A stretch of 20,588 bases of DNA, taken from Fibrobacteraceae bacterium. Its GTDB lineage: Bacteria > Fibrobacterota > Fibrobacteria > Fibrobacterales > Fibrobacteraceae. The notes under the pieces were generated by a model. The model was not told where the DNA came from. It saw nothing but the letters and a program-made list of their open reading frames with translations, and ran no database searches. Position numbers and translations under genes: made by a program. Location of the stretch: the NCBI GenBank assembly GCA_023231365.1, contig JALNVO010000015.1, forward strand, positions 1 through 20,588. Direction: 5' to 3'. This document shows positions 16,033 through 20,588 of the stretch, piece by piece (position 1 is the first letter of the stretch; each line of letters begins with the position of its first letter).

Positions 16033-17028
16033 TTATTTTGAAATTACGCAGCCAGCCCAACTGAGACCAACGCCAAAACCAGCAAGCATTATCGTCTTGG
16101 CGTCTCCACCATTCGACAAATAATTCTTAAGGGCTATCGGAACCGTATTGCTTACCGTGTTGCCGGTATGTTCCATATCAATCAGGAATTTGTCCTTCTC
16201 AAAATGGCAAATTTTCCGGATTGTCGACAGCATAAAGCTATTCGCTTGGTGAAAAATGAATTCGCCGACATCTTCTTTCTGAAGATTATTCTTAGCCAGT
16301 ACGTTCTTAACCATTTCGGGAACAACATCCAGCGTGAAATTGAAAATTTCAGATCCGTTCATGTACAGAAAATCAGAAGACTTAACATATCCACCATCAT
16401 CGCTTTCGATACCACCAATTTTATCTGGGGTTCTAGCACAACCAGTGCGCACAATAAGATCTTCGAATCTACGCCCATCCGTTCCAAATACGAATTCTCC
16501 GATTTTATATTTTCCTTCGGTTGAAACAATAGTAGCAGAAGCGGCATCACCGAATATGGAACGATTGCCATGATCCTTCGGATGAAGATACCTGGTATAA
16601 GTCTCTGCCGTAAGCAAAAGGACATTCTTTGCCATTCCTCCGACAATAAGCCCTTTTGCAAGCGAAAGTCCATACTCATAACCGGAGCAGCCCAAATTAA
16701 AATCAAGCGCTCCTGCCGATGTCGGTATTTCAAGTCTATCTTGGACAATGCAAGCCGTCGAAGGCAAATGATAATCTTGACTTTGTGTACAAAGCAAGAT
16801 AAAGTCAATGTTCTCTGCGTTTATACCATATTCATCAAAAAGTCTATTCGCGGCTTCAACCGCCATATCACCGGCAGTTTCATTTTCGGCCGCTATATGG
16901 CGTTCAAGAATTCCAACCTTTTTAGCTACTTTTTCAGCATCCCATTCAGGGTAATCCCTCACAAGATCCGCATTTGTAAGAACCTTTTCAGGAAGATAAT
17001 AGCTGATTGCTTTTATATAGGCATCCAT
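16033..17028 (-). CDS. FabH-like 3-oxoacyl-ACP synthase III
   Basis: A 331-residue thiolase-fold condensing enzyme. The KAS III catalytic triad is complete: C114 in DFNLGCSGYEYGL, H260 in EFIFHQANSFML and N290 in EHTGNTVSNTVP. Length equals FabH. It would join an acyl-CoA starter to malonyl-ACP. Being inside a polysaccharide operon, next to an ACP and a FabG-like reductase, it is probably a dedicated copy and not the housekeeping fabH. I infer that it makes a 3-ketoacyl-ACP (for example acetoacetyl-ACP) for sugar N-acylation. The ATG at 17028 has a poor ribosome site and lies 21 bases after the reductase stop, so it may depend on coupling. Starter specificity cannot be read from motifs. Confidence 0.92.
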   Translation of the reverse strand: MDAYIKAISYYLPEKVLTNADLVRDYPEWDAEKVAKKVGILERHIAAENETAGDMAVEAANRLFDEYGINAENIDFILLCTQSQDYHLPSTACIVQDRLEIPTSAGALDFNLGCSGYEYGLSLAKGLIVGGMAKNVLLLTAETYTRYLHPKDHGNRSIFGDAASATIVSTEGKYKIGEFVFGTDGRRFEDLIVRTGCARTPDKIGGIESDDGGYVKSSDFLYMNGSEIFNFTLDVVPEMVKNVLAKNNLQKEDVGEFIFHQANSFMLSTIRKICHFEKDKFLIDMEHTGNTVSNTVPIALKNYLSNGGDAKTIMLAGFGVGLSWAGCVISK

Positions 17029-17049
17029 AATACTAATCTTAGAGAGGAC

Positions 17050-17787
17050 TTAGCTCCCCCCCCCAGTAATTTTTACATTCGTTGTTGTCATCCAACTGCT
17101 GGAATCACTAAGCAAGTATACTGCTAAAGGAGCAATATCCTCCGGTTTCCCATAACGGCCAAGAGGATATTTTTTCTCGTCCTCTTTCAGCGTTTCAGCA
17201 TCTATTCCATCTTTGACAATCAAATCCGTCCATACCATCGCGGGAGATATGCAGTTCACGCGTATTCCGCGCGGTGCGACTTCCAAAGCGAGGCAATTCG
17301 CATACGAAATTATTGCGCCCTTTGAGGCACTATAAATCGAATTCGCTATTGCCGGAGAATTTGCTCCGTATGAAGCAATAAAAACTATTGAAGAACCTTT
17401 GTTTAATTTTTTCTTTGCCAACAATGTAGTTTGAAGCATCACAGGAACGATAAAATTCACTCCCATAACTTTATCAATTTCTTCACGAGTAACCGATTTA
17501 CAAAGAACTCTTGAACCAATCCCCGCACAGTGAACAACGCCATCTATTTTAGGTAATTGTTCAATCAAATCATCTATATTTTCATTTTTTGAAAGGTCTG
17601 CAATAATCTTTTTATTGCTAGTTCCTGCCATTAAAGAGAGCGTTTCATCAAGTTTGTCTTCCCTACGAGCGGTAATATAGACAGTTGCTCCGGATTGTGA
17701 GCATAAAACAGCAATAGCCCGTCCGATTCCGGACGAGGCGCCTGTTACAAGAATGTCCTTGTTTTCTAAAGAAAATAAATTAGCCAT
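17050..17787 (-). CDS. FabG-like short-chain dehydrogenase/reductase
   Basis: A 245-residue classical SDR. Cofactor motif TGASSGIG (15-22), structural HCAG (86-89), N111, and catalytic S139, Y152 and K156 (YSASK). PAMVWTDL after the core and a C-terminal GGGS are also typical. R41-R42 after the second strand suggests NADPH. In this context it would reduce the 3-ketoacyl group on the neighbouring ACP to 3-hydroxyacyl, as FabG does; acting on a keto-sugar is the alternative. The ATG at 17787 overlaps the ACP stop by one base (TAATG). The last glycines are coded by a 9-G run just before the stop, so slippage would change only the C-terminal tail. Confidence 0.88.
   Translation of the reverse strand: MANLFSLENKDILVTGASSGIGRAIAVLCSQSGATVYITARREDKLDETLSLMAGTSNKKIIADLSKNENIDDLIEQLPKIDGVVHCAGIGSRVLCKSVTREEIDKVMGVNFIVPVMLQTTLLAKKKLNKGSSIVFIASYGANSPAIANSIYSASKGAIISYANCLALEVAPRGIRVNCISPAMVWTDLIVKDGIDAETLKEDEKKYPLGRYGKPEDIAPLAVYLLSDSSSWMTTTNVKITGGGS
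17056..17064 (-). repeat. Poly-G tract of 9 at the end of the reductase gene
   Basis: G9 on the coding strand encodes the three glycines of ITGGGS-stop. With 10 G the tail becomes GGGELSPL; with 8 G it becomes GGGAKSSLRLVLWMPI and the stop moves past the start of the downstream synthase. The 9-G state is taken as in frame because it gives the normal SDR ending. Confidence 0.75.
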
Positions 17788-18014
17788 TATTTAGACGCAA
17801 CCAAATCAAACAAGTCTTTCACCGTATTGCATTTACGGATTTCTGGTCCTGTAACATTTTTTCCATATTCAGTTTTAATCATTGCAATAATTGAGATTAA
17901 GATCAAGGAACTCCATTCCTCAAGTTCCTGAAATTTCGTCTCTTTTTTTATTTCTCTAATATCAGTGTCATCGAACTGTTCTGCAAAATTTTTAACAAAT
18001 GTTTGAATATTCAT
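17787..18014 (-). CDS. Dedicated acyl carrier protein
   Basis: A 75-residue acidic, helical protein of the ACP/PP-binding family: it carries acyl groups on a 4'-phosphopantetheine arm. The attachment serine is S36 in EEWSSLILISII (32-43), where WSSL replaces the common DSL; a Ser in place of Asp is seen in other non-housekeeping ACPs. The TTG seven codons upstream was rejected in favour of the ATG at 18014, which has AAGGA 4 bases ahead. The gene starts 10 bases after the NeuD-like gene ends and shares TAATG with the reductase. Placed between an acyltransferase and two fatty-acid-type enzymes, it probably hands an acyl group to the sugar. A holo-ACP synthase is not in the window. Confidence 0.85.
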   Translation of the reverse strand: MNIQTFVKNFAEQFDDTDIREIKKETKFQELEEWSSLILISIIAMIKTEYGKNVTGPEIRKCNTVKDLFDLVASK

Positions 18015-18024
18015 ATTTTCCTTT

Positions 18025-18663
18025 TTAGTTTTCAATATTTACGGCAGGAACCCCCATAACTGTTGTCCCGGCCTTAACATTGCGAATAGCAACAGACCCC
18101 GCTCCAATCACCCCCCCACACATAACTTTTTTGTGAGGAATTAAAGTCGCCCTAGTCTGCATTATAGACATTGTTTCCAATTTTGAATACCCACCCATAA
18201 ACGCATATGAATTTAAATGGCAGAAATCATCAATAACAGAATCATGTCCTATAACGCAAAAAGGCTGTATGTAAACGAAATTTCCAATGGAGACGTCACA
18301 GGAAATCACGGAACAATTTCTTATAATACAGCCTACACCGACTTTCGTATTTTTTTCTATGACAACAGAAGGATCAATAATATTTATGAATTCCCCATTT
18401 TTTTTTAATAACATTTCTACATAATGTCGACGCCATTTGGGATCACCCAGCGCACAAATAAAGACATCATCTTGTTGAATTTCATAATTTTCAACAGATC
18501 CAAGAATGGGAGGATATCCCGGAGTTTCATTCAAGGCTTCTAGTTTGTCGTCTAAAAAGCCTTTTATATCATATTCTCTATTTTTGAATTCATTGGTTTT
18601 AAGAGACGCACAATATATTTCTCTACCAGCCCCTCGAGCGCCAATGATTACAAGATGTTTCAT
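18025..18663 (-). CDS. NeuD/PglD-like sugar N-acyltransferase (left-handed beta-helix)
   Basis: A 212-residue soluble enzyme. The N-terminal KHLVIIGARGAGREIY (2-17) is the PglD_N Rossmann-like domain that binds the amino-sugar nucleotide. From about residue 97 hexapeptide repeats form a left-handed beta-helix (VSIGNFVYIQPFCVIGHDSV), with H140 as the likely catalytic base, and the protein ends VMGVPAVNI as in the family. Relatives acetylate the 4-amino group of UDP- or dTDP-amino-sugars from acetyl-CoA. With an ACP gene next door, an acyl-ACP donor is possible (inference). I prefer the ATG at 18663, which overlaps the aminotransferase stop as TGATG and has GAGG 10 bases ahead. A run of seven G codes C-G-G-V at 182-185. 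Confidence 0.9.
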   Translation of the reverse strand: MKHLVIIGARGAGREIYCASLKTNEFKNREYDIKGFLDDKLEALNETPGYPPILGSVENYEIQQDDVFICALGDPKWRRHYVEMLLKKNGEFINIIDPSVVIEKNTKVGVGCIIRNCSVISCDVSIGNFVYIQPFCVIGHDSVIDDFCHLNSYAFMGGYSKLETMSIMQTRATLIPHKKVMCGGVIGAGSVAIRNVKAGTTVMGVPAVNIEN

Positions 18664-19781
18664 CACTTCCTAACCTCTTTCACTGCATCAATCACCCTAG
18701 TCACATCTTCATCGGTCAGTGTCGCATACATGGGCAAGCAAATAACTTGATCAGCAAGTTTATTTGCCACAGGGAGGTTTTCCGGATTGGCGGATTCAAG
18801 TCCACGATAAGTGGAGAAGGAGGATATCAGCGGGTAGAAATACCGACGACCGAGGATGTTCTTTTCTTTCAGTTTTCCATACAGGCAATCGCGGCAGATT
18901 CCGTATTCCTTTTCATCGATGAAAATCGGGAAATAGGCGTAGTTATGCTGCACGCCAGGCATATCCTTGAGGCAACGGACGCCGGGTACACCTGCCAGTT
19001 CCTTGCGATAGGCGTCGGCAACCACCTTGCGGCGGGCAATGGCGGAATCCACCTGCTTCAAGTTCAAAAGTCCGTATGCAGCACGGATTTCGTCCATTTT
19101 GCTGTTGATGCCGGGGGCGACCACAGTGGTTTCCCCTGCAAAGCCGAAGTTCTTCAGGTAGTCGATCCGTTTTTTGGTGGCTTCATCGCGGCAAATCAAG
19201 GCCCCGCCTTCGATGGTATTGTAGACCTTGGTCGCATGGAAGGAGAGCGTCGCCATGTCACCCTCGTTGCAGATTCCCTTGCCGTTCACCTTTACACCGA
19301 ACGTGTGGGCCGCATCATAGATGACCTTGAGTCCGTAGGTGTCGGCTATTTCCTTGATGCGCTTGGTATCGCAGGGGTTCCCATACACATGCACCGGCAT
19401 GATCGCCGTGGTGTGGGGCGTGACTGCCGCCTCGATTTTTTCGGGATCCAAATTGCCTGTTTCCTCGTCAACATCAACGAAAACGGGCTTGATTCCGTTC
19501 CACCAGAGGGAGTGGGTGGTGGCGACAAAACTATAGGGTGTCGTGATGACCTCGCCCGTGATGCGCATCGCCTGGAGCGCGGTAATCAGCGGAAGGGTTC
19601 CGTTCGTGAACAGGCTTATATATTCGACGCCCAGATATTTCGCAAGGGCGGCCTCCAATTCCTGATGATAATGACCGTTGTTGGTGAGCCATTTACGGTC
19701 CCAGATATCCTTGAGGTAAGGGATAAAATCGTCAAGGGACGGAAGGAGCGGAGAGGTTACTGTTATTATTTTATCTGCCAT
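18663..19781 (-). CDS. vioA: VioA-like sugar-nucleotide 4-aminotransferase (DegT/DnrJ/EryC1/StrS family)
   Basis: A 372-residue PLP enzyme that converts a 4-keto-6-deoxy nucleotide sugar to the 4-amino sugar. PLP lysine K185 is in LSFHATKVYNTIEGGAL, with D156 and H159 in VIYDAAHTFG. The N-terminal IWDRKWLTNNG (26-36), TGEVITTPYSFVATTHSLWW (75-94) and PGINSKMDEIRAAYGLLNL segments closely resemble VioA, which makes dTDP-4-amino-4,6-dideoxyglucose (viosamine). Gene symbol by resemblance only. The ATG at 19781 has a weak ribosome site (AAGAAAG). It is the first gene of the visible operon, and its GC-rich composition is unlike the AT-rich genes that follow. No dTDP-glucose synthase or dehydratase is visible, so the substrate must come from elsewhere. 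Confidence 0.92.
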   Translation of the reverse strand: MADKIITVTSPLLPSLDDFIPYLKDIWDRKWLTNNGHYHQELEAALAKYLGVEYISLFTNGTLPLITALQAMRITGEVITTPYSFVATTHSLWWNGIKPVFVDVDEETGNLDPEKIEAAVTPHTTAIMPVHVYGNPCDTKRIKEIADTYGLKVIYDAAHTFGVKVNGKGICNEGDMATLSFHATKVYNTIEGGALICRDEATKKRIDYLKNFGFAGETTVVAPGINSKMDEIRAAYGLLNLKQVDSAIARRKVVADAYRKELAGVPGVRCLKDMPGVQHNYAYFPIFIDEKEYGICRDCLYGKLKEKNILGRRYFYPLISSFSTYRGLESANPENLPVANKLADQVICLPMYATLTDEDVTRVIDAVKEVRK

Positions 19782-19808
19782 ATAATTACTTTCTTAATTC
19801 TGAGAAGA

Positions 19809-20003
19809 TCATTGGACTTGAGCACCTGTGCATGCCGCCATCTCCTCCATTTTGGAGATGTCGGCATCGTGCATTTGTCTGTAATTCGAAAGAATCCGTA
19901 AAAGCCCAGATTCGTCTGCACGTATGGACGGTACATTTCGTCATAAGCCGGCATTTTCGAGGATCTCCGGGTCATGCAAAATGCCAATCAGGGGCTTCGC
20001 TGT
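19809..20003 (-). pseudogene. Possible decayed coding remnant
   Basis: One minus-strand frame is open across this stretch apart from a single TGA at 19941-19943. It reads KPLIGILHDPEILENAGL before the stop and NVPSIRADESGLLRILSNYR then QMHDADISKMEEMAACTGA after it. The composition looks like real protein, and no start codon with a ribosome site is visible. A second frame over the same bases is also open (73 codons, reaching into the aminotransferase start), so the evidence is ambiguous. I recognise no family. Confidence 0.25.
19832..19867 (-). promoter_or_regulatory. Long stem-loop in the leader of the operon
   Basis: On the minus strand ATGCCGACATCTCC, an 8-base loop, then GGAGATGGCGGCAT: 13 of 14 positions pair, with one A/G mismatch. 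It lies 50-86 bases before the aminotransferase ATG. No T-run follows, so it is not a classic terminator; an attenuator, mRNA stabiliser or protein-binding site are possible. Confidence 0.5.
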
Positions 20004-20041
20004 TCAATCAGCACACCATTCGAAACCAGTCCGCAATAGGC

Positions 20042-20065
20042 GTAACTTACCCAGTTGTAAGTTAC
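20042..20065. repeat. Perfect 9-bp inverted repeat
   Basis: GTAACTTAC, six bases (CCAGTT), GTAAGTTAC. The dyad is perfect and sits about 260 bases upstream of the first operon gene, in non-coding sequence. It could be an operator for a dimeric regulator or a small hairpin. No promoter with good -35/-10 spacing was found beside it. Confidence 0.55.
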
Positions 20066-20349
20066 AATACAGTAAATGCTAGGAATAGGATTGTCCGGTT
20101 TGGCCTACTTTAGGAATATAAGCCTCAATACGAACCGCTACACAGGGCAATGAGCACCGTTTAGCCGGTCCGGACGGGCGGGCGCAGAAGGATGCGGCAA
20201 AGCGACAATCCGCTGCGGGGCCTTACTGAAGCGCGTCTCCTCTTTGGTATGCAATAATGCAGGAAACGCATCAAACACGACGAAAAAATAAAAAAAAGAT
20301 GATGATTTTGCAACTAAAAAGCAAGTTCCTTCCCCAATATGCGACAGAA
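20066..20349. other. Non-coding stretch of the leader
   Basis: I see no gene here that I can support. It mixes a GC-rich part (about 20160-20230) with a very AT-rich part (about 20280-20320). A frame of about 46 codons with a GTG start exists but has no ribosome site. No JUMPstart/ops element (GGCGGTAG core) was found on either strand. The operon promoter may lie here or beyond the window. Confidence 0.3.
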
Positions 20350-20544
20350 TCAGGCCAAGGCCATGAACTTTTCCATCTCCCGGCCGATGACGCGGTCCTC
20401 ATCGCGTGGCAGAGCATCCGTTTCCGCCCCCCGGCTTCGCGCCGCCGGGTAGGGGGCGTAGACGTCCTCCTCGATCTCATCGGGGGACCGCGACCTGAGG
20501 TCGAAGCCGTCCCTCCGCTTCGAGGAACGATCCTCCATCGCCAT
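20350..20544 (-). CDS. Small hypothetical protein, GC-rich
   Basis: A 64-codon frame (MAMEDRSSKRRDGFDLRSRS, then PDEIEEDVYAPYPAARSRG, ending EMEKFMALA). It is very hydrophilic, rich in Asp, Glu and Arg, without signal peptide or membrane segment, and matches nothing I recognise. Third codon positions are almost all G or C, a strong coding-type bias, while the overlapping frame on the same strand gives an Arg/Ser/Pro-rich shadow. The ATG at 20544 has no clear ribosome site, and another ATG lies two codons later. It is much more GC-rich than its surroundings. It may be a genuine small gene or a fragment of a foreign one. Confidence 0.4.
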   Translation of the reverse strand: MAMEDRSSKRRDGFDLRSRSPDEIEEDVYAPYPAARSRGAETDALPRDEDRVIGREMEKFMALA

Positions 20545-20588
20545 TCACGCATTTACTTACAAATTAAACATCGCTGCGAATGAAACAT

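Noticed and set aside
18015..18035. TTG-initiated extension of the ACP
   Set aside because: No ribosome site, overlaps the NeuD-like gene; ATG at 18014 has AAGGA and gives a normal ACP N-terminus.
18747..19901. A 384-codon plus-strand ORF opposite the aminotransferase
   Set aside because: It is the mirror of a strongly conserved PLP enzyme with GC-biased codons; the translated product shows no family motif and no ribosome site supports it.
19782..20588. JUMPstart/ops antitermination element or a clear sigma-70 promoter
   Set aside because: No GGCGGTAG core and no -35/-10 pair with 16-18 base spacing found in the leader.
1..20588. CRISPR arrays, tRNA or rRNA genes
   Set aside because: No regularly spaced repeats and no cloverleaf or rRNA-like conserved segments were seen.

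Overview
The window is most of a surface-polysaccharide (capsule, exopolysaccharide or O-antigen) locus. Every convincing gene is on the minus strand, so transcription runs from about 19.8 kb down to position 1, and most neighbours overlap or abut (TAATG, TGATG, ATGA and GTGA junctions), as in one long operon. The Wzc-type tyrosine kinase, with its kinase domain fused to the membrane-spanning chain-length domain, points to a Gram-negative host. Gene content (EpsG-like polymerase, pyruvyl-transferase/FrhB-like pair, ISL3 and IS3 elements) fits a gut or rumen anaerobe. The nucleotidyltransferase N-terminus recalls Fibrobacter-type proteins, but I cannot fix the taxon from sequence alone.

Layout in order of transcription. 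(1) 20588-19782: leader with a GC-rich small ORF, two inverted repeats and a possible decayed coding remnant. (2) 19781-14938: a sugar-modification module: VioA-like aminotransferase, NeuD/PglD-like acyltransferase, a stand-alone acyl carrier protein, a FabG-like reductase, a FabH-like ketoacyl synthase, and a membrane acyltransferase split by an 11-G tract. (3) 14956-11388: Wzx flippase, a GT-B-like glycosyltransferase and a membrane protein of unknown function. (4) 11374-9842: a complete IS3-family element sitting against a remnant of an ISL3-family element. (5) 9840-3695: GT2, pyruvyl transferase, FrhB-like Fe-S flavoprotein, GT4, EpsG-like Wzy and a second GT2. (6) 3643-1: NAD-dependent epimerase, Wzc kinase and the start of a sugar-1-phosphate nucleotidyltransferase. 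Flanking genes (epimerase, wzc, nucleotidyltransferase, aminotransferase) look clearly more GC-rich than the AT-rich centre, the usual signature of a swapped-in serotype-specific core.

How the genes may work together: the aminotransferase would make a nucleotide-linked 4-amino-sugar. The ACP, FabH-like and FabG-like proteins could build a dedicated short 3-hydroxyacyl group, and the NeuD-like enzyme could load it on the amino group. Glycosyltransferases assemble the repeat unit, the pyruvyl transferase and membrane acyltransferase decorate it, Wzx flips it, Wzy polymerises it and Wzc controls length and export. The acyltransferase is out of frame in this sequence but would be restored by one extra G, and the reductase ends in a 9-G tract, so acyl decoration looks like a candidate for phase variation. 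That acyl module is the most interesting system here.
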